NCBI GenBank assembly: GCA_017591395.1
Contig: WEDG01002129.1
Location: forward strand, 1-64,000
Source of the DNA: Schistocephalus solidus
Lineage: Eukaryota; Platyhelminthes; Cestoda; Diphyllobothriidea; Diphyllobothriidae
Length of the DNA: 64,000 bases
Direction of reading: 5' to 3'
Shown here: piece after piece, positions 19,299-34,200 of the stretch
Position numbering within the stretch: the stretch's first letter is position 1
How the letters are laid out: each line of letters starts with the position of its first letter
The notes under the pieces: generated by a model
Databases searched by the model: none
The model's input: the letters and a program-made list of their open reading frames with translations, nothing else
What the model was told of the DNA's origin: nothing
Position numbers and translations under genes: made by a program

Positions 19299-22200
19299 CT
19301 GGAAAGAAGGGAAGAAAACCGTTCGGTCATCGATTCCGACAAGGTACAATGTGTACCCCACAGCAAGGTGGTGTAGGAACGGCCAATCGCACGTGAATTA
19401 GATTATTGTGAGGGGTATCAAATTCTTCGCGTCGTTTAATATCTGGAAAAGGGAGGGCGGGAGAGCCGTATGAGTTATTTTAGCAGCCAATCAACGACAG
19501 CGACAATTGAACTGGCCTGTCGGCGCACCACATAAGCACGGCACCCCTGCGGCTTGCACGCCATGCACAGCTGCGGAGTCACGGCCAAGTCCATAAACTA
19601 GGCACCATCTTGCGTGGTGACCGGCCATGCGTTCGCAGGCCAACAAATCACACGCTCATCGATAAGCCAATCACTTTGCCGTACCGACGCGAAAATGTAG
19701 GATACACATTTGCACACAAGCAACTCCGCGTTACTCATTTGGCCAAAAAACTGCCGCCTTGTTCTGGCACCAAAGCAATCTAACAAACCCCGACAATATG
19801 ACCTGTTTAGAGAATAAATTAACTATCCGATATTTCTGACTGCAGTCATTAGATGGGACGAACTTACTGAGTGGTTAAAGTTCAACTGAAATCATTGACT
19901 GCCACACCACCCAAAAAACAGCTTCCCAGTAAGTTAGCCCTTGAGACTACGTTAGAACAAAGTAGATCAAACCAGACAAATTCGATAATAGGATCACCCA
20001 ACCCTTGGGATCATACCAAGACTGCATAGCATAGTTCTCCTGCACCGGGGTCTCCGGAGGGGTAGGGTTCATCGAAATGAGGACCTGACCGCTGAGGTAT
20101 TCGGCTGCAGTGGTGGCGAAGCCCAGCAGAAGGCGATCGTCAGAGGGGTCGCTGCGAGACAAGGTGCGCCGAGGGACAGCATCACTCACCGGAGGATGCC
20201 CCTTTGGTAGTTTCAAACTCTCGATCGGTTCAGCCGTCTCGGCGTGCGGCGGCGAGCCAGATCGGTTTGTCACCGCCGTCGCTGACCAAGTTTCCTTTGC
20301 TGCGGGGTCACAGTAACTGCTAGAGCGGGTGCGTCGCATGGCGCCGTCACCAGCGTCGACGATGGGCGGTGCAATGGAGGAGAGAATACCTGCGGCGCGA
20401 GTTCGAGCACTAGAGGGCTTGTTAGACAACGTGAAACGACGTCCAGGCTGGGGGGTGCTCCCCTGTTCTGCATAGGACTCCTTCGTGTCCAGTAGAGCGC
20501 TGCTACCGGTCAAAGACTGGCCTGAAAAAGAGGAGCCGACACAGTAGAGTGACGCAGTGGCACGTCAACCCCTTTCTCACAAGACGTTGATCGGGATCAA
20601 CTGGAGTACTGAAGCAGAACAGCGCTGATAGTGACCAATGCCCTCTCTCCCTCCCTTCCTCACTGTCAGTGCTCATGCGGGCCTTGTATCACTACACCAA
20701 CTGTCGAACTAGTCCTACACAAACCGCTCCAACCTTCGAGTTCAGAGGACCTGAAGGAACTAGGAATGAAACGCATGCTGACCAGTAGTAACAAGGCAAA
20801 AACGGTCTGTGGCCCAATGGTGGCCATTCTAGTCCGCTTAGCGGTGTTCTGGAAAGCACAGGGGAACCCCACTGATGAGCCGAACCCCTCTTAGCTGTGC
20901 CATGCGGCGGTAGAATATCGGCGAAACACGTGTCTGGGCTTTTAGCTAGTACCCATGTTGCCAGTATGGTAAATTATTTAATACGTGTCCGCATTTCTTG
21001 CTACAATGTTATCAAATTACATCACGTTACCCAAATAAAATAAGTAGACACCATATAGCCATAAATTATAGGATCTTGTATGTACGCCTACACAATACAA
21101 TAAACCCCACACACTGCCCCTGACTATCATCTCCATTGTTTCATTATCTGTCAAATAAAGCAGACCCACCCAGTTTCAATTACAACGACAACGCAGGCAA
21201 ATTTAAAGGAAACTTTTTAAAAATTCGGCCTACTGACGTGACTGAAATATCTTGGGTTTACGCTGTACAATAAGTAATATTAAAAATCTACTTAACAAAA
21301 CTTACCTGATCGAAAACACGTTTCAGAATTTCATTTAGCCTTTCATGAGATAGTAAACTTACTGTGGAGCTCTTTTTGATATTCCAATCCCGAGAAAAGT
21401 GATTGATATTTGACTCGTACAGAAACACAATTCGAGAAGTATACGCTATTCAGGTTGGACTTTTCCAATAAAGAGTAGTATAACGATGAAAAACCAGCGT
21501 GCGTCGTAATTATTTTACCATATTCATTTAGGTTTACGAGATCGGCAGTTAGATCTGCTCCACTGCAAACCGCACAGCACATGAGGCTGAGGACAGGAAA
21601 AGAAATAGGCACGGGGATACGTCAACACTGCTAATGAAACGCGGAGGGATAGACCTACCCTTCCATCCCACTATCTGGCGAGAGTTTGTTCGAGCGCTCC
21701 AAGAGTCATTCAGCTGAAAAGCAGATAAAAAAGTCGTTCCGATAGAGAGGGCGCATACGTACCATGCTGAACGAAAATATACATTTTAAAAGAAGACGAA
21801 AATTCGAAACAAATGCCAGAGGGTCCAGATTAGCCTGAAAGACTTAGGATCCCTGGGGTGACAGTGGTTCCCGAAAAAAAAAGAAACAGAACAATGACAC
21901 GACCAGTCTCAAGTATGCAAAAGGTTATATTTGAAAGGCCTACTGACCAACAGTAGCAACTGGAGTCGGGAGAGGTAGGCTTTGAGCGCTGTCAGTATGG
22001 AAAACACGCGGAGTGCGAGTAGCTGTTATCAAAGGGTTGGGGCGGCGTGTCGGATAATCCATCGCCATCATGCCTAAGCAAGTCCACCAGATGAGGATGA
22101 TGAAACTAAAACTGCCACGGCCGGAAAGAATGCATTTTGGGGATCGGGCTGGATACGGATACCCTGTTCTACAGGAGCATGTTTATTCGCGTGTCCTGAC

Positions 22201-25200
22201 TTTCAACCTAATCCCAACCCCTATCGAAATTTAGTTTAAGGCCACCTGCAATACGAGAGGTACTTATGGCCGCGTCCTAACGTAAGAATAGAAGCCAAAA
22301 ATTCAGCAAGTGCCAACGAAGACAATGCGGAACTATTAAATTCAAATATACTCGGACAGAGAAACAGTAGCGGCAAGCAAACAACTTAGTACTATGTTTG
22401 ACTATTCATAGTATCGAGCTCATTTGCCATTAGTTATTTTCTAAGCAAGTGAGAAAGTTACTGTTAAATCATTACACAAAGAGAATGCTTCGATTCCACT
22501 GAATACTGAGACTTATACGAAGTCAACTAAATTTTTGGGGACAGATTTAAAAAAAGCATTCGGCTATTCTTTGGGATAAACGCTTTTTAAAAGTATTGCT
22601 TGAAAGAGGCTGGTTGAGCAACTGGGTTATGTGTCCAAGATTCTACGTCTTAAACATGAACAGAAGTACTTGCGCAGCGATCAAAAAAATCCAAATTTTA
22701 AACAGGCAGACGAAAAGCTGTCGCTTCTCGGGTTGTGAACCATTACCATATGCCGTCTAACTTGGCTGCCGTAAACAGTGATCGCTTCGTGATTTGGATA
22801 ACCGTCAAAGGATGGTAGGTAATTAGTCATGCCTTATGTTTCAATGAGCGCAGACCATAGAAAAATCACCGGGCAGCGTTCGATTGTTGGCCTTCCGATT
22901 TCGTACCGAATTCTACCCTGTCATTAAGCTTTGGTGACCCAAATTATCTACCCACGCTAGTTCCCCGGTCCCCTCGGGGCGAACTGACAAATGAATAGCT
23001 ACTTAAGGGACTTCAGTACGTATTTAATAATAGGAATTAGTGGGTTACAGACAGGGCCGCAAGGAGCCTGGACTGGCTTAGCCTACCTCGACCCCCGGCA
23101 GGAAAATGGATGTGCTCGAGTACGTACGTGTGGAAAAGTGCCACTGTCCGCGGCATCCACTGAGACCCGAAAGCGCTCCTTCATATGTTGCTCCAACAGA
23201 GTTAAAGTTGGCGGCAATACAGTGGAGCGCGAGCGCGGCGGAAAGCAGACACTCAACTGCGGTCGCAGAGATTGGCGAGATTGCGAGCTGGGGGCAGGTT
23301 GATCCGAGGCCGGCGAGGGAAGAGTAAGCAGTATGGCCGGCGGTGTCGACTGAGCATCCAGCGCCCCCATAACTAGGCCTAACATGGTCAGGCTCTGCGC
23401 GTCCTTGACTTTGAGAAAGTGCGAGGCCCTGCATAATAGAAGGAGATAAGCGAAAGGTGGGACAAATCACCGAAAATATGATTCCATCGACAAACTTCGC
23501 CTTCCGCCAAACCGAAATAAGCAAGGCATGATTTAAAAATGACCAGTTGGCAGATGCAAGGTTTTCACACTGCAAGCAATCCGCTACCGCTAAGAAAGGA
23601 GTTAGGGGTCTAAGGGTATTTTTTCGTTTACGCAATTTTCGGCACGGCGAGTCTCACGAGCGAAAATAGGTACCAGGATAACATCTGAAGATTTGATTAA
23701 ATTTCCTCTGACTGGGAGCAATTAGTTTACTTACGCTAGTGAGTTCGGGTTGTGAAGAACTAAAATTGCTTCATTGCTAACTCATGGTGGCTTGTAAACC
23801 ACCTGCTCGGTTTGCTACGACTTTCGGTGTCGATAAAGGTTCCGGAATAGTTTTCAGCCGCCACATGCCCTAAGGCGCAAGACGATGAAATTGCTCTGTC
23901 ACCTGATTGGTGGAGACTTGCTCCACTCCGGTGAATATTTCCGAGGGCAACCGACAAAAAACAACGAGCCCGTGGCTCATTGATAGTGTTGGACTTCAAT
24001 GCACTACACAAACAAAGGGGTTAGCTGCCATAAATCGGAGTACCGTAAAGGGTAAGTTAAATTTAGGCAAAACCGAAGTGGATTAATTTGGGGGCAAACG
24101 GAACACGCACAAACTTCTCACTTTCCAGGCGCAGGCACACACACCCAAAGGTATACCACTGAAAACATATGTCATCACCTTACTATCAATAATTAAGTAC
24201 GCGTTTATGTTTAGTTTTACATACTATTGACATGTACTTGTTGTTCGGACTGGAGCACATAATCACCTTTTCAATGTCATTTACGTATCGGTTTTGTTCT
24301 TCAAAATTAAAAAAATGAAGTTGAAAGGTGCTAGAAAATCTATCCCCTAATTAAACTGAACTGGCGGGAGTGCACAGTGTAGGAGTGGGGGGGGGGGGGG
24401 CGGGGGAAATGGGAACGCGGACGTACCAGACACTGAAGAGCGGTCGACCCATTGACTGCACAGCCCATGGCGGCACCATGCTGGGGAAGGGGGCCTGTCT
24501 CAGTTGGGAGTTGGCGAGTGAGGAGCAGCAGGTCCAAAACTGAGAGGAGAAAGAATTAAACTTGCTGAAAAAGCAGATCGTGGCAAAAATATCCGGATAA
24601 ATAGGAAGTGATGTCCTTCTACGAAGGCAAGAGGATGGATCTATCAAACGTACGATATTCCAAAAAAAACCTGGGCGGGACCATTTATCAATTTTCCCAG
24701 TTTTTTCCACAGAACATAAAGCAAAATTTAGTCCAGGGACTGGCAGCTAGGGTGCGACATATCTGCTTCCCTGAAACGGTTGAAGCAGAGCTCCAGCAAC
24801 TGCAGGACAGGCTTCGTGAAACAAATATTCAGAAAAATGCATTCTCCGAAAAATTGGGGAACGCACTACAAAGTCCATCATCTTCCCTACAAAAAAAGAC
24901 GTATTCATAAGACTAACCTTCCTAGGGAATGCAACAAGCGAACTAGTAAGACGACGCCTGAAGACAGCCATAAGGAGCGCGTTCCCAGCGGTGAACCTAC
25001 GAATATTCTTTACGAGCTCTCGCCTCCTACGCGTAGGAGGTAAAGACCAACTTCCGTTGAAGGCCACCTCAATGTGTATTTACTCATTCACTTGCTCCTG
25101 TGGAGCGGGATAAATTGGCCGTACAACGAGGCACCTGGAAAAGACGGTACGTGAACACATACCTGCCTGCTTAGGCAAAGGTGAAACTAAATCAATCTCG

Positions 25201-28200
25201 CGTTCCATTCTCGCGCACCTAGTTGATACTTATCACCACGTTGACCCCAAAGAAGCCTTATAGGTTGTCTACCAGACACCAGCCAACTTCTCTAAAGGCC
25301 TACACCAACGAGTGCTCGCGACAGCCGAGGCACTGGCCATACAGCTACCAAACCCAGCACTGTGCTTTCAGAAGACGCTCGTACAGGTGCTCGCTCTTCC
25401 GTGGCCGAAAACCACTTCAGGTGGTGTTCACACGACGCCCCCAACCTCTGACCTCAGTTGTTCACTCTGCGTACCTGACAGTGATGTTCAATCCCTATAC
25501 TCTATCCTACCTCCCGCCCTTCAGACAGCCCCAATGGCCTCTACACGTCAACCTCGCCATGTAGGCGACGTGCAAACAATAAATATTGACGATTTTAAGT
25601 TTTTAAACCCTTTAACACCTCACCGTTTAATTTCTCTTGTAATTTGTACCGGCCCGATGATGAAATACCGAAAAATATGCATGCTGAATTCAATTTTCAT
25701 CAAAGGGGAAAAATGAGTTTTCTTTGCATCTAGGCAAATTTCCATGCGCATAACCGTGACAGGAGAGAATAATTATGTGAACGCGCATGAGTTCAGCTGA
25801 GGAAAGGTTAGAGAACGGGAACTGAAACCCCGGTTGTTAAATTTCAGGAAGGGTAATTATTCTAGTGCCCTGAACCAAAACCTAGCCTTAGGCATCGCTC
25901 TGGAGTTTAGCGCGGGTTTCTTTTCCTAAGTCCTACTGAGAAAAGTTTATACAAACAATTTTTGTGGTCGAAAAGCAGTTCCTCCGTCTGAACAAATCAG
26001 GTGAAAAAAGATGCTAACAGCCACTTTCCATCAATGTGGGACGAAGAAGAAGAAAGAAGAAGAAGAAGAAGAGGGAGAAGAAGGAGAAGAAGAAGAAGGA
26101 GAGGTATTCCCAGGTCGCCGGAGTGATTTGCAGTTGCTTCAGAGATTTCTTCAAAGTGTCCTTGTAGCGTCATTTTTGACCTCCCTGTCGGCAAGCACTC
26201 GTAGCAACATCTGCGTAGAAAAGTCGTTTTGGTAGTCGCTCGTCGTCCATTCTTACCAGGTGGCCGCTCCATCGCAGTTGCACTTGCTTCAGCATGGCGT
26301 GGATGCTGAGGATTCCGGTCCGCTCCAGGACTTTCGTGTCCGAGATCCTGTCTTGCCAGCTCAGCTTCAGAATACTGCGGAGGCAGCTGAGATGGAAGTG
26401 ATTCAGCTTCTTGGCTTGGTTCGAGTAGACGGTCCAGGTATCCGCCCCGTAAAGGAGGGTCGTCAAGACGACGGCCTTGTACATCTTCAGTTTAGTGTTC
26501 AGGTGAATATCGTGGCGATTTCACACGGAGGCAAGCAGCCGTCCGAAAGCCTGCCTAGCTTTGGAGATCCTTTGGGCAACCTCGTCACCGATTCTCGTGT
26601 TGCGTGACAGCGGGCTTCCTAGATAAGCGAAGGTTTCCAAATTTTTGAGTTGAGCACCGTTGACATTGATTCGGGGAGCATTGTATTCTGCGCTGGGTGG
26701 CGGCTGGTGCATGACAACCGTTTAGGCTGAACTGATTGTTAATCCAAAATTGGTGCAACCAGCGACGAAGAGGTCCATATTCCTTTGCATGTCCTCCTCC
26801 GTCACGGTGTTAAGCGCGTACTCTTCCGCGAAGAGCAAGTCATGGACTGTAGTCGTAGACACACGCGTGGTAAAGGAGGGCGGTTAAGGCTCGTTTCGGT
26901 GACAGACGAAAACGGACTCACTTGGAGACAATTTGAATTTGACTATTGGCACTCTATAGCATATTTACGACAGCAGGAGTGGACATATAATTAAGTAAAG
27001 GTGACGAAACACTGCATAACTAAGTAGCAAACAGTTTTTCGTGTGATTCGTAAACTTCCATTATTTGATTAGGACGTGCATGCGCGGGCGAAAATTAGTA
27101 TACTCAATGCTGCTCAATGTATCGGGAGCCATTTGCCAATCTCGGTTGATACGCAAAGCCGGAAGAAGGTCAGGTTATGGAAAATGGGAAACGAGAAGAT
27201 CCTAACTGACAAGTCGGATGTTAGACACGACACAATTCATAATAAAAATAGCTCGAACACGTTCAACCAATTGTGTATGGGAACAACACGGATGCTAACT
27301 TCGTAAATATCGCGTAAAGTCTAAGGATGATCAAGAGAAAGGTCACGGAATGGTTATGTTAGTTGGCATTCTAACCTAAAATGACACAGCCCCTGGATCT
27401 TAAGGTCTCAACCATACACATTTAGATCAGAAAAATGATTATAAATCGAAGTTGGAATAAAAACATACAAATTGAGAAACTTTCGAGTTCAATAGAATCA
27501 GAGGCAATTCACCAAGCTTGCTAAGCTATACATAAAACGAGCCAATAGAGTGATGGGGGCCCTAGTTGCCCCCGATCATAACAGCAGCCAATCAAAACAA
27601 GCTATCGGCATGATCACGTCGAACGAGGGGTGGGAGAGGGCGCCTTAGGCGAGAGACCCTTGGAGAAGAGCGCAGAATTCGGGCTCGCGTCAGGGTCAAA
27701 ATACTGCTGCATTTCAGTTTAGCTGACATCAGGAACAGCAGGCGTGCTAGGCAGCTCACCTGTATGAGGTCCGGTCGAGCGGTAGAAGTTGCTAGCCAGG
27801 TTGTGCGCGCACATACTCGACACATTGGCGATATCGAACCTAAATATTAATTTATAACGTTACTGAAATAAACGTAAGTAGACAGAATAAAGGGGGTAAA
27901 TACGCGGCTCAAGAGATCGAACTAACTACGCGACACATTTTAGAAACGGAAGTAATTTTCAGAAAACCGAATGATTCGGCATGTATAAGTCTACTTCGGG
28001 CAAGAAGTTTTCATAGCGGATGACGGTAATCTCGGTGGGGTACGCCGTCGAAGGCATCAGGACAGTTCGCGTAGGAGGAACTGAGACGGGCATTTTTGTA
28101 GCAACGGACTGCGAACAAACTAGCAAATATACAGAAGGGGAGAACTTTTTAGATCCGAAATTGAGGGACAAATTCAGTATTTTGTCCTTTAACATAGCCA

Positions 28201-31200
28201 TTCACTGGCTTTTTGCTCGTATACTATTTCAGACAGCGTGCACAGATGGGCCCTCCTTCGCACTGTAAATCGTTTAAGCAGTGCATTAGGAACAGCGTCA
28301 CTCGTTAGTGGAAATTTAAACTAGCTCACGAAGGTTGCAGTTCGCCAGCAATGGAAGAAATTTTAAGCGGACTGAACAAGGTATAAGTTTCGCGTGGAAC
28401 TTAACACGCCAGTAAATTTCAACCTACACAATAAATAAGCGTATTAAGAATGACATAAACATGGTTTTTCTCAAAGGTCTTCTAAAGCATAACTAGCACC
28501 AAATTTTGTATTCATAACGTTTTGCTGGGTATTAACTAATCAAAATATCGGCAGTAGATAAAATGATTAATCGGGGTGTTAGAGTTTGCGAATCTGAAGG
28601 TCATAGTAACTGTGTGAAGACGATTTATTACTGATCACAGGGAGGGGGCAACAGCATGGAAGTAGCGTTCAGGAGGTTCTGAAATTAGCGACAAGTTAGC
28701 AGCTGCAGCCTCGGAAGGGTTGAAAACTAAGCAATACGAGATTTACCGTGTACGGAATCTGTAAGATAAAACTTCACTCAACAATTAATCAAGCTCTCAT
28801 ACATAATTTCCTTTTAGCAAGTGTTTGCATCTTATCATTATCCTTCTAAGGTAAAAGATATGGTGTCTTTGAAGCCAAATGAATCGGTAGATCTAGATCT
28901 CGTATTAAGGGTTGGATACTGCTTGACTGAAAGTAAAAAGTCGAGATGGATAACGTCCATCGTGTGCCCGGTGACTTGCGAGTGAATAAGTGAGTTAGAC
29001 GTACGCAACATCGCTCATACACTAGGCATAAACTGCAAATACCGAATGTGGACTCGGACGCTGCGGTTGATAAAGTTAAACAGTCCGTCTACGCGTGCCA
29101 CACACAGGACCCAGCCCCGCACAATGTACCAAGTTTTCACAGAAAGGCTGGCTCGGATCTCAAGTTCATTAGAGTGCCATTTAAGCAATATTAAGAAGGG
29201 GCCATTAATCCTGACTCTCAGTTCACCGGGCAGTCATTCCACATTAACACACAATAGTCTGAGTGGAATCGATGGTTGGCACTTAGTGATGATATCATTA
29301 TTTATAGTGAGGAATTTTATAGCATGAAAGTGCGGCCAGGATAACGAACATAGCCGAGGGTTGCTTTCAAGGCCTACATTGCGGCGGCAGATTTTAATAA
29401 TTCCTTTGACCCACTTGTGAAAAACTCCGCGGCCTTGGTTGGATCCGGACCAACGACACCAAGGGGAAGGCTTTAGTACAGCCAACTCTCTATCCAACTG
29501 AGCTACGAGGCCCCATCAGGAGCTGTGAGTTTAATCACATTTGGGTCAAGTTACCCACCCAGCCTACTGCAACGTATGGAATATACCAATTGTGACACAG
29601 TAAGCTGACTGCCCAAGAAGGATTTCCTAAGCAATCAATCTAGAATCCACCGGATGACTACCAGGCACAATTAATTCGTAGAGGATTTTGGCATATTTGA
29701 AGCATTCCTTTGACCCACTTGTGAAGAAATCGGCGGCCTAGGTGGGATTCAAACCCACACCAGCAAGCGGAATGCTTTAGTACAGCCAGCGGTCTATCCA
29801 ACAGAGCTAGGAGGCCCCACCTGGTAGTCATCTGATGGATTCTAGACTGATTGCTCAGGCAATCCTACTTGGGCAGTCAGCTTATTGTATCAGAATTGGT
29901 GGATTCCATACGTTGCAGTAGGCTGGGCGGCTAACTTGATCCAAGTGTGCTTAAACTCACGGCGTTGTAGCTCAGTTGGCTAAAGCGTCGGCTTCCCCTT
30001 GCTGGCGTTGGTACGAATTCAATCGAGACAACCGAGTTCTCCACAGGTGGGTCAAAGGAACTATTTTGAAGCATAAAAAGAAACAGCAGTTATAGTTTAA
30101 CAGTTCAATGAGAAGTTCCATTGGGAAACATAAGGAAATATCAAACTTTTAAAACAACCTCAGACAAGAGGCATTAAACTGGAGACTGGGGGCGGAGAAC
30201 ATACGAATAATTGTTTGCGAGAAACTTTGATGAGGGCAAGAGGACGGAAATATCGTAAAGCAGGACCTTGGGAGAGCCTACGAGGGAAAAGAAATAGACA
30301 CGAAGTCAGGATTCCAGCTAAGCTAAAGTAAATTGAGGCAGTAAAAGGGGAGATCCTAGCAATGATGTCTGGTGCCTAGGGGAGCGCAGGCACGACGGCG
30401 GGCAGAACCCTCTCGGTGCCCCTGCCGCATGGCAAACGCTCCTCTCCTGCGAGTTGCGAAAAACACAGTTGAACAGAGGCTGACAGGAGGGTTGGATTCG
30501 TAAATGGGCGTCTTTAACACACCAAGTCAGACTTCTGCATTTCAAAACTGCGCCTAACAACGGGGAACAGAAATTTCATGGGAGAGCGGGGGCAATATGC
30601 GCCGTGTCTTGCTGCCGCAGTCACGGATGAGCGGTGGAAGTCGAGTCTAACGCCTTGTCCACATGAATTGATAGTAGACCCTGAAAATGTTTGGGAGATT
30701 GTGGCGCCTACCAGAGAGCACTTCTACCGGCCGATTTTAGTGTGGTTGAGTACTCTAGTCAGCTCTTCTTTGACTATGACCTTGACTCTATCTTAACAGC
30801 GGGCCCAAGTGGGTTGCGGGGGGAGGAGGAGGAGGAGAATGCACTATTTGATCAAAATTTGATTGAGAAGTTTAGCGCACAAGTGGTGTTGTTATTTTTA
30901 GTTGCTGGGTGGATTTAAAGCTTAGAATGCCTCCTGTTAAAGAACGCTTCATGTTCATTGCAGTTTATTTAAGGAAAACAGACAAGAATTGGGCGAAGTC
31001 GGAGAAAATTCCTATGCTATATACCAAGTGTCCTACTTGAGGGATGCAAGTGCAGTTTCCAATCGCGCCAGCCACCTCCCGCCTCCGGTTTTTGGACTTG
31101 GTCGTCACACCGGGCGCAAGTGGATGAGGAGGGGAGAGTGCGGTAGATGCTTCGCAAGTCCACTATCAGCATAAAGTAAATCACGCGCAAATCCCTGTCC

Positions 31201-34200
31201 TTGAGCCCACCTTTCTGTGGGACACATAGTGGACCTAGTCGAGAACTACCGTCAAACTGTCAAATATTTCAATACGTCGTTAGAACGGCGAATTCACCGC
31301 TTAAAGAGTACTGAAACACAACCGTAGCTGGTACCAGCAAATTAGAACAGCGATCGGCCAGCAAAATAGGCAGGTTTTATTCCTGACTGGCCGTATAGTC
31401 GGATAAATGAATTCAGAGAGTAGGGAAAAGAACTATAAACTGGACACTTCAGTCTGGCCGTAGGTTTGCGAACGGATGGACCAGCCCCTGTAATTGCAAT
31501 AGTATTCCCTTAGATTAGCGGTATCTACCATTCCAGACTGATTCGAGTGAATTGCACACTCTCAACTTTGTCCCTCGGCAGATAGATCGGTTCAAGATTG
31601 TAGAATACATCTAATTACCAAAGGCATCTAACAGTTTGGCATGGGCTGCAAAATCACAATTGTCATCTGTGTAGCACTAGAGCAGACGCTGCTTAAGACA
31701 AACGTCTGACCGTCAATCAAGCGATTCTTACGGACGTAATCGGTCCAATAATACATTTATCCAAACACAGTTACCTACTGAATGTGATGACCACCATTGT
31801 ATGTGACTGTATCTAACTCGAGCGCATGGACTGATCGATTTCATCGGCATGTTCTGGGTCATAGAGTCGGTCAAAATCAATACCGCTCGAAGTCTCCGGA
31901 GTCACAAAGGGGCAGAACCACGACAGGAGGAGCTGAACGGAAGAGGAAGACTACCAAGGAAGCGCCATTAGCCAAGCTTACCACAGAGGAGAATGCACTG
32001 ATCTGCAATGAGGTCAGTCTCACTCTGCGTATAGTTGGACTGTCTGGGGCTCTTAGACGACCGTGCAGCAGGCCCAGTAGCACCCGCCTAACGACCTCCA
32101 GACACGCACACACACACGACAGTTCGACCGTCGTAGTCCGACGATGTCCACCGTATGCTCCATGGAAGGGTGGAGCAGGGACGGTGACTTGCAAGTGAAT
32201 TAGTTTTAAGTGATAGTAGCCTTGCACTGCAGCTACCGCACTCTCTCCTCCTCCCCCACCTGAGCCCGGTGTCAAGACAGAGTCAAGAAGACCGGAGATG
32301 GGAGAGGGCGCAGGTGGCTGGCGCGGCCGGAGCCGCCCCTGGGCGTGCCACCACACCTGGTTCGGATCCCACGGAGTGGGAGTGCCATAAAGGCTACATT
32401 AAGAAGGAGCCATTGCAACCTGACTCTCAGTCCGCCAGTCAGCCACTCCACACAAAACACACATTGGGCTGACCACGCGGTCCGAGTTATCCCGTCAGTT
32501 GGCAACCTTCCAAGCCACGGCTTTTAGCGCACCGTGATAGGTTCAAGCGCGTCAGATTGTTTATAGTGACGAAAATACGCTGAGCTCTCGACCTCACTCT
32601 CTCCCCCACCCCCACAATCAGACCACTGTCCGAGCATGTCAGTTGTCTGATGCGAAAGCAGGCACAGCTGCTGGTGACCTCGTCTACGTGTACTACGTAC
32701 ACGACCTGGCCCCCCTAACACAAGCACCAGGATTTCACACAACAGGAGGTTGAACGGCTTACATCTCACATGTGTGAGATAGCCAGAGATCACATTAAGA
32801 AGGAGCCATCGCAGCCTGACTCTCAGACCACCAGTCAGCCACTCCACACAACACACAACACACATTGGACTAACTGCGAGGTCTGAGTGTAATTGTCAGT
32901 TGGCAACCTTCCAACCACGGCGGTTAACGTTACCGCACACTCTTCTCCTCCCCCACCTGAGCCCGGTCTCACGACACAGGCAAGAAGACCGGAGATGAGA
33001 GAGGTCGCAGGTGGCTGGCGCGGCCGGAGCCGCCCTAGGCGTACCACCACATCTGGCTCGGATCCCACAGAGTGGGAGTGCCATAAAGGACAGATTAAGA
33101 AGGAGCCATTGCAGCCTGACTCTCAGTCCGCCAGTCAGCCACTCCACACAAAACACACATTGGGCTGACCACGCGGTCCGAGTTATCCCGTCAGTTGGAT
33201 ACCTTCCAAGCCACGGCTTTTAGCGCACCGTGATAGTTTTAAGCGCGTCAGATTGTTTATAGTGAGGAACATGCGCTGAGCTGTCGACCTCACTCTCTCC
33301 CCAACCCCACCATCAGACACTGTCCGAGCCGGTCAGTTGCCTGATGTGGGAGTGGGCGCATTAGCTGATGGATCGGCGTACCCGTCTTCGCACGCCACAG
33401 CACGACCTAGCCCCCATAACGCACACACCAGGATTCACAAACTCAGGGGATACGGAGCAGCCATCGCCGTCTGACTCCCAGTCCACTGGTCAGCCACTCG
33501 ACACACACAGCACATACACTGAGCCGACGGCGTGGTCTGGTGGAAGCGTCAGATTGACAGACTTCCCAGCCACGGTTTCTAGGAAACCGTGATATACTCT
33601 GGTAAATGGTGATTGTGAGGGTGTTGTCGATGTATTGGTGTAGGAAGTGTGCGCTGATGTAGCTTAGCCTCCGGTGGTTTGCCGCAGGTTGTCGTGGAGG
33701 CGCATGTGCGCTAATAGGCCCTTGTGGTGTGTAAATGTGCGGGAGCAGTGAGGGCAGTGAAGGCGGGCGCGTCGACTTTATGTCGGAGCCCCAGGTACTG
33801 GTTCACCAGCCTCCGTGCGATGGATTCGCAGGTGACCGACCAGGCCGATGCGTGAGTTGAAGTTGCGGGCGCAGTGTGGGCAGGAGAAATCGGTAGAGTT
33901 TGGGGGATGTCATTCATGGTAGTGGGGGTGGCAGGGGCACTAAGAATGGCAGGAGCGGAGGGTGTGCATGGTGTATCGGTGTTGTCGGCATTGTGGTGAA
34001 TTCCGCTGTCATGGATGCGCATGTGACCGAATAGACCCATGCGATGAGTGAATGCGCGAGGACAGTAAGGGCAGTGGAGGCGACGATCTCTGCTGTGTGA
34101 TGGTGCTCCAGGCACTGGCTCACCAGTCTCTGTACGATGTATTCGCAAGTGACCGATCAGGCTGATGCGTGAGGTGAATGTACGGTCGCATTGAGTACAG

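Noticed and set aside
23083..23635. 185-codon ORF in an alternative minus frame
   Set aside because: The frame with [12 protein letters not shown] matches WDR59 and fits the phases on both sides; the longer frame does not.
26011..26235. Glu-rich ORF over the (GAA)n tract
   Set aside because: Product of a microsatellite plus antisense RTE sequence.
29700..30065. Functional tRNA genes
   Set aside because: Box A- and B-like motifs are present, but stems are poor, extra bases lie in the anticodon arm, and three copies share non-tRNA tails, which points to SINE-type repeats.
31877..33592. Several 60-160 codon ORFs on both strands
   Set aside because: They follow the periodic family P array, recur with the repeat units and shift frame with them.
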